A stretch of DNA of 64,000 nucleotides, from NCBI RefSeq assembly GCF_008905045.1, contig NZ_VWMY01000042.1, forward strand, positions 13,659 to 77,658. Direction: 5' to 3'. The notes under the pieces are model-generated. The model did not search any database, had not been told where the DNA came from, and saw only the letters and a program-made list of their open reading frames with translations. Positions within the stretch are counted from its first letter, which is position 1, and the number at the start of each line of letters is the position of its first letter. This document shows, one piece after another, positions 54,332 to 61,109 of this stretch. Source of the DNA: Streptomyces albicerus. Its GTDB lineage: Bacteria > Actinomycetota > Actinomycetes > Streptomycetales > Streptomycetaceae. The position numbers and the translations under genes are program-made.

Positions 54332-55003
54332 TCACAGCCGCTTGACCCCCTTGATACGTCCCGCGCGCGCCACCCTCGCCTTGGCCGCCCGCACTCTCAG
54401 GCCGCCGCGCTGGCTGCCGATGCGCAGGCCCGTGCCGGAGGTCAGCCAGCCCGCGGAGACGTCGGTCGCCTTGGACGAGCCGCCGGTCTCGGCGAGCGGA
54501 TCGTTCTCGGCGCGCCGCGCCAGGGCCATGATTCCGGGGACCACGAACGGGGCGAGCAGCAGGTCGTACAGCGCGGCCGTGAACAGCAGGCTGCCGAGGC
54601 CCACATGGCGGGCGGCGGTGTCGCCGACGAGGGCGCCGACTCCCGCGTACAGGAGCGTGGAGCCGATCGCGGCGGCGACGACCACGGCCATCGGGCCGGT
54701 CGCGGACTTGAGTTGGCCGTTCTCGGGTTTGGCGAGTCCGGCGAGGTAGCCGATGACGCACAGCACGAGGGCGTAGCGCCCGGCCGCGTGGTCGGCGGGC
54801 GGGGCCAGGTCGGCGAGGAGGCCCGCGCCGAAGCCGATGAGGGCGCCGCCGGTGTGGCCGTAGACCAGGGCGAGGCCAAGGACGGTGAGCAGCAGCAGGT
54901 CGGGGACGGCGCCCGGGAGGTGGAGGCGGGCGAGGACGCTCACCTGGATCACCAGGGCGACGATCACCAGGGTCGTGGACAGCAGCATTCGGTTGAAGCG
55001 CAT
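54332..55003 (-). CDS. mreD: Rod shape-determining protein MreD
   Basis: MreD is the membrane protein of the Mre complex. The 223-residue protein has five to six hydrophobic helices (LLSTTLVIVALVIQVSVLA at the start, LLLLTVLGLALVYG, VVVAAAIGSTLLYAGVGALV). The typical GFGAGLLADLAPPADHAAGR motif is in the middle. The C-terminus is a basic cytoplasmic tail (RVRAAKARVARAGRIKGVKR), longer than in E. coli. It lies 13 bases after mreC and starts with an ATG. MreD varies strongly between phyla, so the identity rests on position as much as on sequence. Confidence 0.92.
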   Translation of the reverse strand: MRFNRMLLSTTLVIVALVIQVSVLARLHLPGAVPDLLLLTVLGLALVYGHTGGALIGFGAGLLADLAPPADHAAGRYALVLCVIGYLAGLAKPENGQLKSATGPMAVVVAAAIGSTLLYAGVGALVGDTAARHVGLGSLLFTAALYDLLLAPFVVPGIMALARRAENDPLAETGGSSKATDVSAGWLTSGTGLRIGSQRGGLRVRAAKARVARAGRIKGVKRL

Positions 55004-55016
55004 GGGGGTTCAGCTC

Positions 55017-55970
55017 CTACTGCTCTTGCTGCTGTTGCTGCAGACCGTCGGCGGGCGCGTCGGCCGAGGGCGTGACCGTCACGGTCACGGTCGGCGTGGG
55101 CGTTGGCTTGGGTTTGGGCGGCAGTACCTCGTCACGCGGGTCCTCGCGCGGGGCCCGGACGACGACGCCGACGACGTCGAGCTTGGTGAAGGAGACGTAC
55201 GGCGTGACGTAGATCGTGCGGGTCAGGTCGCCGCCGGAGGGGTCCACCCGGGACACGATGCCGACGGGGACACCCGGCACGAACGGCCTGTCGGCCTGCG
55301 AGCCGAAGGTGACGAGGCGGTCACCCTTCTTGATCTTGGCCTTGCCGTTGAGCATCTCCACGCGCAGCGGGCGGTCGCCCTGGCCGGACGCGAAGCCCAA
55401 CTCGTCGGTGGACTCCATGCGCGTACCGACCGTGAAGTCGGGGTCGCTGGCGAGCAGCACGGTGGCGGTGTTCGGCCCGACGGTCGTCACCCGCCCGACA
55501 AGCCCGTCCCCGTTCAGGACGGTCATGTCGCGCTTGAGGCCGTCGTTCGCGCCGGCGTCGATCGTGACCGTCCAGGAGAAGCCCTGGGCCGCCCCTATGG
55601 CGATGACCTCGGCGCCCTTGATGCCGTACTGCCCGGCGCCGGCCGTCTTGAGGATCTTGTCGAGCTGTTTGAGGCGACTGCGGTTGCGGTCGTCGCTGCC
55701 CAGCTTCGCCTTCAACGCGGCGTTGTCGCGCTCGAGTTGGGAGATGCGATCGTGGCGTTCGCCGGAGTCCTTCACGGCCTGGATCGCGTTGCCGACGGGG
55801 TCGACGGCGGACGACACCCCATCCTCGATCGGGCCGAAGACCGTGGCGGCTGCCTGCCGGGCACCGTCGACCGGCGAATCCTCGCCGCCGCGGATGTCCA
55901 CCGTGATCAAAGCGAACGCGATGGCGATCAGCAGCACCAGGAGCAGCCGGCTCTCTCGTGTGTCCCTCAC
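55017..55970 (-). CDS. mreC: Rod shape-determining protein MreC
   Basis: MreC is an extracellular scaffold that links MreB and the synthetic enzymes. The 317-residue protein starts at GTG 55970 (MRDTRESRLLLVLLIAIA), with GAGGAAGG 14 bases upstream; a GTG at 56015 would add 15 residues. The membrane helix lies at 8-27, followed by a coiled coil (ISQLERDNAALKAKLGSDDR) and a beta-rich MreC core: GLVGRVTTVGPNTATVLLAS, later VPVGIVSRVD. The tail is Pro/Thr-rich and ends in QQQQQEQ. The gene lies 160 bases after mreB. Confidence 0.94.
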   Translation of the reverse strand: MRDTRESRLLLVLLIAIAFALITVDIRGGEDSPVDGARQAAATVFGPIEDGVSSAVDPVGNAIQAVKDSGERHDRISQLERDNAALKAKLGSDDRNRSRLKQLDKILKTAGAGQYGIKGAEVIAIGAAQGFSWTVTIDAGANDGLKRDMTVLNGDGLVGRVTTVGPNTATVLLASDPDFTVGTRMESTDELGFASGQGDRPLRVEMLNGKAKIKKGDRLVTFGSQADRPFVPGVPVGIVSRVDPSGGDLTRTIYVTPYVSFTKLDVVGVVVRAPREDPRDEVLPPKPKPTPTPTVTVTVTPSADAPADGLQQQQQEQ

Positions 55971-56131
55971 GTGCGGCGGCCGTGCCTTCCTCGTCGGAAT
56001 TCGTGTATGGCTCACCCAGGAGAGCCCCGGAGGGCGGAACCCGCGGGTGTTATGGGGGAGCTTATGCCTCAATATCAACGATCCGCCGTACGAGAAGGGA
56101 TCATCTCGTACGGCGGAATCGAAGAGTTACG

Positions 56132-57163
56132 TCATCTGCGCGGCTGGGCGTCCAGCACCTGCTGGAGCGCCTCGAACTCCTCGACACACTTGCCGGAACC
56201 GAGCGCCACGCTGTCCAGCGGATCCTCGGCGATGTGGATCGGCATGCCCGTCTCGCGACGCAGCCGCTCGTCGAGGCCGCGGAGCAGGGCGCCGCCGCCG
56301 GTCAGCACGATCCCACGGTCCATGACGTCACCGGACAGCTCCGGCGGACACTTGTCGAGGGTGGTCTTGACCGCGTCGACGATCGCGTTGACGGGCTCCT
56401 CGATCGCCTTGCGGACCTCGGCGGCCGAGATGACGACGGTCTTGGGCAGCCCGGAGACGAGATCCCGGCCGCGGATTTCGGTGTGCTCGTCAGTGTCGAG
56501 GTCGTACGCAGAACCGATCGTGATCTTGATCTGCTCGGCCGTCCGTTCACCCAGAAGGAGCGAGTACTCCTTCTTGATGTGCTGGATGATCGCGTTGTCC
56601 AGCTCGTCGCCGGCGACGCGGATGGACTGTGCCGTGACGATTCCGCCGAGCGAGATCACCGCGACCTCGGTGGTGCCGCCGCCGATGTCCACCACCATGT
56701 TGCCCGTGGCCTCGTGGACCGGCAGGCCGGAGCCGATGGCCGCGGCCATCGGCTCCTCGATGATGTGCACCTGGCGGGCGCCGGCCTGGGACGACGCCTC
56801 GATGACGGCACGGCGCTCGACGCCTGTGATGCCGGAGGGCACACAGACGACGACACGAGGACGGGCGAGATAGCGCCGCTTGTGGATCTTCAGGATGAAG
56901 TAGCGGAGCATGCGCTCGGTGATCTCGAAGTCGGCGATGACACCGTCCTTCAGCGGGCGCACGGCAACGATGTTGCCCGGCGTCCGCCCGATCATCTTCT
57001 TCGCTTCCGCGCCGACCGCGAGGATGCCACCGGTGTTGGTGTTGATCGCGACGACGGACGGCTCGTTGAGTACGATCCCGCGACCCCTGACGTACACCAG
57101 CGTGTTGGCGGTCCCGAGGTCGACAGCCATGTCACGGCCGATGAACGACATTGAGTTCCCCAT
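56132..57163 (-). CDS. mreB: Actin-like rod shape-determining protein MreB
   Basis: MreB is the bacterial actin homologue. In Streptomyces it acts mainly in spore-wall synthesis rather than in hyphal tip growth. The 343-residue product begins MGNSMSFIGRDMAVDLGTAN. It has the phosphate loops DMAVDLGTANTLVYV and MVVDIGGGTTEVAVISLGG, the adenosine motif VLTGGGALLRGLDER and the usual IHIAEDPLDSVALGSG end. A shorter start at 57151 (MSFIGRD) is possible with GGGGAA in front. The frame stays open to 57373, but that part is the promoter region. Confidence 0.97.
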   Translation of the reverse strand: MGNSMSFIGRDMAVDLGTANTLVYVRGRGIVLNEPSVVAINTNTGGILAVGAEAKKMIGRTPGNIVAVRPLKDGVIADFEITERMLRYFILKIHKRRYLARPRVVVCVPSGITGVERRAVIEASSQAGARQVHIIEEPMAAAIGSGLPVHEATGNMVVDIGGGTTEVAVISLGGIVTAQSIRVAGDELDNAIIQHIKKEYSLLLGERTAEQIKITIGSAYDLDTDEHTEIRGRDLVSGLPKTVVISAAEVRKAIEEPVNAIVDAVKTTLDKCPPELSGDVMDRGIVLTGGGALLRGLDERLRRETGMPIHIAEDPLDSVALGSGKCVEEFEALQQVLDAQPRR

Positions 57164-57323
57164 CAGGATTCGTCTGGCCTTCCCAAGTGGAGCTTTTGAT
57201 GGCTTTTTAGGTCGGCGAGGGTGAGCGCTGTGACGTGAAGGCTTCCATCGTAGTCTCGCCTGCACGAACACCGCGCGAGGGTCTTCGCCATTGTCAGCAG
57301 ATGACGAGCCGCCTCGCTTGTGG

Positions 57324-57350
57324 AGACGGGCCATCGGGGGAACGCGTTCC
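57324..57350 (-). promoter_or_regulatory. Sigma-E-like envelope-stress promoter of the mre cluster
   Basis: On the minus strand GGAAC (57346-57350) is followed after 17 bases by CGTCT (57324-57328). This matches the Streptomyces sigma-E consensus (GGAAC, 16-17 bases, CGTCT). The predicted start lies about 155 bases before mreB. The -35 element sits inside a 24-bp perfect palindrome. Confidence 0.65.
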
Positions 57351-57356
57351 CCCGAT
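57333..57356. promoter_or_regulatory. 24-bp perfect palindrome upstream of mreB
   Basis: ATCGGGGGAACG and its reverse complement are joined without a loop. It lies 170 bases before mreB and overlaps the -35 of the sigma-E-like promoter. A palindrome of this length is unlikely by chance and could bind a dimeric regulator. With no loop and no U tract, it is not a typical terminator. Confidence 0.55.
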
Positions 57357-57439
57357 CGCCACGCATATGCCAACGGACGACTGCCATTCTGCGGCTACCC
57401 CAGGTCAGACGCATAGCCGACTGACAGAGTGTCAGAAGA

Positions 57440-58404
57440 TTTTCGATGCGGCTTGACGGACGGCACCTGACGGCTGGGCGCCGGGCCGCGGGGATGGGCG
57501 CCCGGCTTCCCCCTGGACCCGGGCCTACCGTAGGGCCCGAGCCTTCCAACCGGAGAACGGATCTCCCGGGCGCGCCGCCGGCCCGGAGCCTACGCCTACC
57601 GGAGTCCGGCAGCTCAGCAGCTCGGCGCGCAGGGGCACCACGACCGACGCTTGCGCCCGGGTCGACACGACGCCTGAGCACCGTGCCCGATGCCCCACAC
57701 CGGGCACGGCAGTTGCACCGCACACCCGTTACTGCCACGGCCCGCGCACACGGGCCCCATGCGCCACGCCCCGCGCTGAGCGCACGCAGGATGCCCGAAG
57801 TTGCCCTGTCCGACACCTGCACCCACGCGGGACGCCACATCGCCATCGCCGACGGTCCCTGCCGGGAGCAGCGGTGCACCAGGCACCCATGCTGCCGCGG
57901 CCCGGCGCAACGGCCCCCACTACGCGCACGCGAGATGCCCGAAGTGCCCTGTTTGATACATGCCCACAGGGGACGCCGAGGCGCCACGTCCGACGCCGAC
58001 CGGGCGAGACACCAAGCGCTGAGCCCGGGCCCTCCCGGGCAGAGAACCGGACACCGCGCCCCGCGCGAGGTGCCCGGGCGCAGTGTCCGACGCTCCGACG
58101 AGCGAGCTGTGGGGTGCGGAGCCGGCCCTCCCGGGCAGGGGACCAAGGTTCCCAGGCCCGGCGCTCCCAGGCCGGCGTTTGGGCGCCACGCCTGGTGGTG
58201 CCTCTGCGCCGGGGTGCGTGGCGCCGTGCCCGACGCTGCGCCCGCGGGCGCAGGCCCCTGGGGGCGCCGCGCCCAACTACTGTGCCCAGGCACGGCTGCT
58301 CGCCGCGCATGGTCCGGCGAGAGCTACTACACCACCCTGCCCAGGCGCACAGCTCGGGCGACCCGGGCCCCGGGCCCCGGGTTCCGGTTCCGCCGCGGTA
58401 GCGG
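57440..58404. other. About 960 bases of non-coding DNA with degenerate repeats (ndk-mreB interval)
   Basis: Frames on both strands are open but have only Ala/Gly/Pro/Arg/His-type shadow composition and no plausible start site. Two units of 106-125 bases, 57712-57836 and 57872-57977, share several blocks, for example CGCACGCxxGATGCCCGAAG, TGCCCTGT and GGGACGCC. Shorter motifs such as CCCTCCCGGGCAG recur at 58032 and 58126. The region may hold promoters, a non-coding RNA or the remains of a degraded gene; I see nothing definite. Confidence 0.5.
57712..57977. repeat. Two imperfect ~110-120-bp direct repeats
   Basis: Unit A (57712-57836) and unit B (57872-57977) align over most of their length: TGCACC..CACCC.T.CTGCC, CGGCCC, CGCACGC..GATGCCCGAAGT and GGGACGCC, with a deletion of about 15 bases in B. 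They lie inside the non-coding tract between ndk and mreB. Confidence 0.55.
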
Positions 58405-58818
58405 TTAGGCGAGGCCCGGGAAGAAGATCTTCAGCTCGCGGGCGGCGGACTCCTCAGAGTCGGAGGCGTGGATCAGGTTCTCCCGGACGATCACGCCGAA
58501 GTCGCCGCGGATGGAACCGGGGGCGGCGGCGATGGGGTCGGTCGGGCCCGAGAGCGCCCGTACGCCCTCGATGACGCGCTCGCCCTCGACGACCAGCGCC
58601 ACGACCGGGCCGGAGGCCATGAAGGCGACCAGCGGCTCGTAGAAGGGCTTGCCCTTGTGCTCGCCGTAGTGCTGCTCCAGCGTGTCCTGGTCCAGCGTGC
58701 GCAGCTCCAGCGCGGTGATCTCCCAGCCGGCCTTGCGCTCGATCCGGCTGATGATCTCGCCGGTCAGGCCACGACGGACCGCGTCGGGCTTGAGAAGGAC
58801 GAGGGTGCGCTGGCTCAC
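58405..58818 (-). CDS. ndk: Nucleoside diphosphate kinase
   Basis: Ndk balances nucleoside triphosphate pools using a phosphohistidine intermediate. The 137-residue product matches the family throughout: MSQRTLVLLKPDAVRRGLTG at the N-terminus and IVRENLIHASDSEESAAREL around the catalytic His117. The usual motif is NxxHGSDS; here the glycine after His is alanine, a tolerated variant in Actinobacteria as far as I know. The start ATG 58818 has the ribosome binding site GGAGCCACCACC. A non-coding interval of over 1 kb separates it from mreB. Confidence 0.98.
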   Translation of the reverse strand: MSQRTLVLLKPDAVRRGLTGEIISRIERKAGWEITALELRTLDQDTLEQHYGEHKGKPFYEPLVAFMASGPVVALVVEGERVIEGVRALSGPTDPIAAAPGSIRGDFGVIVRENLIHASDSEESAARELKIFFPGLA

Positions 58819-58995
58819 GGTGGTGGCTCCTTCAGGTCACAGATGTGCGGACGACCGAGGTTACAGGGCGTGTCCGGGTGCGTTTTACGCAGCGTCAGGT
58901 GATACGGGGCAGCTGACCGGGCGTTTGCTCAACAGCCGCTCCGGCGACCGCCCAGCAGCCGGTCACGTTCACTTCCCAGCCGGCCCCGCCCACCC

Positions 58996-59023
58996 AGCCC
59001 GTGCGGCGTTTGAGGACGCGGCC
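58996..59023. repeat. Dispersed Streptomyces repeat (CGGCGTTTGAGGAC class)
   Basis: CCCGTGCGGCGTTTGAGGAC, followed by GCGGCC, matches a short element I recall as frequent in Streptomyces intergenic regions (consensus AGCCCGTCCGGCGTTTGAGG). It lies between ndk and the folC operon. Confidence 0.6.
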
Positions 59024-59056
59024 GTCCAGGCCGATCGCGAGGTCCGGGGCGGCAGC

Positions 59057-59410
59057 CTACGCCGCGTTACCCCCCGCCTCGGCCTGCGCAGCAAACCGCT
59101 CCTTCGCCTCCTCCACCTTCCGCCCGAAGTGAACCGAGGCCCACCACAGAGCCGCGAAGACAGCCCCCAAGAAAAACATGACCGGCACGACGAACCCACT
59201 CGCGATCAGCCCGACCTGCAGCGCCCAGCCCAGCTGAACACCCCCCGGCCGCGTGATCATCCCGCACAGCAGCAGACACAGCACCATGGCGACCCCGCTC
59301 ACCGTCCAGACCGTGGTCATGGACAGATCGGGATCCTTCATGGCGACGAGCCCGGCGAACCCGATGACGAAGAACTCACCGATCAGCGTCGAAGCACAGA
59401 GCGTGCGCAT
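59057..59410 (-). CDS. DUF4233 small membrane protein
   Basis: The 117-residue protein has four hydrophobic helices, starting with MRTLCASTLIGEFFVIGFAG. The loops include AMKDPDLS and the tail FGRKVEEAKERFAAQAEAGG is charged. It begins three bases after the folC stop and is clearly co-translated with it. In Actinobacteria DUF4233 genes regularly follow folC, but the role is unknown; transport or a membrane association of folate synthesis are guesses. Confidence 0.88.
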   Translation of the reverse strand: MRTLCASTLIGEFFVIGFAGLVAMKDPDLSMTTVWTVSGVAMVLCLLLCGMITRPGGVQLGWALQVGLIASGFVVPVMFFLGAVFAALWWASVHFGRKVEEAKERFAAQAEAGGNAA

Positions 59411-59413
59411 GGA

Positions 59414-60928
59414 TCAGCCCCTCCCCAGCAGCAGTCGGGCCTCGCCGACCGTAATGACGGAACCGGTCACGAGGACACCACCACCCGCATACTCGGCCTC
59501 CTCCTCGGCCAACGTGATCGCGGCCTCCAACGCATCGTCCAGCCGAGGCTCGACCTGCACGCGATCCTCCCCGAACACCTCGACGGCGAGCCCGGCGAGC
59601 GCATCCACGTCCATCGCCCGGTGGCTGGAATTCTGCGTGATGACAACCTCGGTGAAGATCGGCTCGAAGGCCTCCAGCAGCCCCCGTACGTTCTTGTCCC
59701 CACTTGCCCCAACGACACCGATCAGCCGACTGAAGTCGAAGACCTCACGGATGCCCTCGGCCGTCGCACGGGCCCCGGCCGGATTGTGCGCGGCGTCCAG
59801 CACCACCGTCGGCGACCGCCGCACGATCTCGAGCCGCCCCGGCGAGGTAACCGACGCGAAGGCCTTGCGGACCGTGTCGATGTCGAGCGGCTCGGGCCGC
59901 TGGGACCCGACACCGAAGAACGCCTCCACGGCGGCGAGCGCCACCGCCGCGTTGTGCGCCTGATAGGCGCCGTGCAACGGCACGTACACCTCGTCGTACT
60001 CCCCGCCGAGACCGCGGAGCGTCAACAGCTGCCCGCCGACGGCGACCTGGCGGCTCACGACGCCGAACTCGAGCCCCTCGCGGGCTACGGTGGCATCGAC
60101 CTCGACGGCCTTCTTGAGCAACACCTGGGCGGCGTCGACGGGCTGCTGGGCCAGGATCACCGTCGCGTCCTGCTTGACGATCCCGGCCTTCTCCTTGGCG
60201 ATGTCGCCAGGAGTGGTGCCGAGCCGGTCTGTGTGGTCCAGATCGATCGGGGTCACGACGGCGACATCGCCGTCGATCACGTTCGTGGCGTCCCAGCTGC
60301 CCCCCATCCCCACCTCCACCACGGCCACATCGACGGGCGCGTCCGCGAAGGCCGCGTACGCCATGCCCGTGAGCACCTCGAAGAAGGAGAGCCGGAACTC
60401 CTGCCGGGCGTCGACCATCTCGACGTACGGCTGGATGTCCCGGTACGTCTCGATGAACCGCTCGGCGGTGATCGCCGCCCCGTCCAGGCTGATCCGCTCG
60501 GTGACCGACTGGACGTGCGGCGAGGTGTACCGCCCGGTGCGCAGGTCGAAGGCGCCGAGGAGGGCCTCGATCATGCGGGCGGTGGACGTCTTGCCGTTGG
60601 TCCCCGTGATGTGGATCGAGGGATACGCGCGCTGCGGCTCCCCGAGCACGTCCATGAGCGCGGCGATCCGGCTCACGGAGGGCTCCAGCTTGGTCTCGCC
60701 CCAGCGGGTGGCCAGCTCGGCCTCGACCTCACGCAGTGCCTTGTCGGTCTCGGGGTCGGCCGGGCGCGCGGGGATGTCGGACTGCGGCAGCCCGCCCTGC
60801 GTGCGCAGGGTGCGGCTGCCGGCCTCGATCACGGCGAGGTCGGGGTCGCGCTCCGTCTCCGCTTCGACGATCTCGTCGAACAGGTCGGACGGGTCGGACT
60901 CACTGCTGTCGTGCGGGAGCTCACTCAC
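59414..60928 (-). CDS. folC: Bifunctional folylpolyglutamate/dihydrofolate synthase
   Basis: FolC adds glutamates to folate and makes dihydrofolate. The 504-residue product has the ATP motif SIHITGTNGKTSTARMIEAL (P-loop 108-115) and the Mur-ligase-type VVEVGMGGSWDATNVID with metal ligands. LDHTDRLGTTPGDIAKEKAG is also present, as is VLDAAHNPAGARAT near the C-terminus. The extra N-terminal 50 residues are acidic. The gene lies downstream of valS, with a terminator between them, and is followed by DUF4233. Confidence 0.96.
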   Translation of the reverse strand: MSELPHDSSESDPSDLFDEIVEAETERDPDLAVIEAGSRTLRTQGGLPQSDIPARPADPETDKALREVEAELATRWGETKLEPSVSRIAALMDVLGEPQRAYPSIHITGTNGKTSTARMIEALLGAFDLRTGRYTSPHVQSVTERISLDGAAITAERFIETYRDIQPYVEMVDARQEFRLSFFEVLTGMAYAAFADAPVDVAVVEVGMGGSWDATNVIDGDVAVVTPIDLDHTDRLGTTPGDIAKEKAGIVKQDATVILAQQPVDAAQVLLKKAVEVDATVAREGLEFGVVSRQVAVGGQLLTLRGLGGEYDEVYVPLHGAYQAHNAAVALAAVEAFFGVGSQRPEPLDIDTVRKAFASVTSPGRLEIVRRSPTVVLDAAHNPAGARATAEGIREVFDFSRLIGVVGASGDKNVRGLLEAFEPIFTEVVITQNSSHRAMDVDALAGLAVEVFGEDRVQVEPRLDDALEAAITLAEEEAEYAGGGVLVTGSVITVGEARLLLGRG

Positions 60929-61036
60929 ACGCCCAGTCTACGGAGCATCACCGACAGAGGCGGGGACAGGTCCGGACACACCGGGCGCGGCGATTCGACC
61001 AGGGGCGACCAGGGGCATGGGCGGGGACATGCGCAT

Positions 61037-61078
61037 GCCGAGGGCCTCGGAACCGTACTCGGCTCCGAGGCCCTCGGC
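61037..61078 (-). terminator. Terminator after valS
   Basis: GCCGAGGGCCTCGGA (61037-61051) pairs exactly with TCCGAGGCCCTCGGC (61064-61078), a 15-bp stem with a 12-base loop, about 30 bases downstream of the valS stop. folC therefore probably has its own promoter in the remaining 100 bases. Confidence 0.85.
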
Positions 61079-61109
61079 CACGTACGGACAACCGTCCGGC
61101 GGAGTGCGC

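Noticed and set aside
57163..58293. 376-codon minus-strand frame upstream of mreB
   Set aside because: Composition is Ala/Gly/Pro/Arg with no start site; competing frames of equal length exist, so non-coding repeats explain it better.
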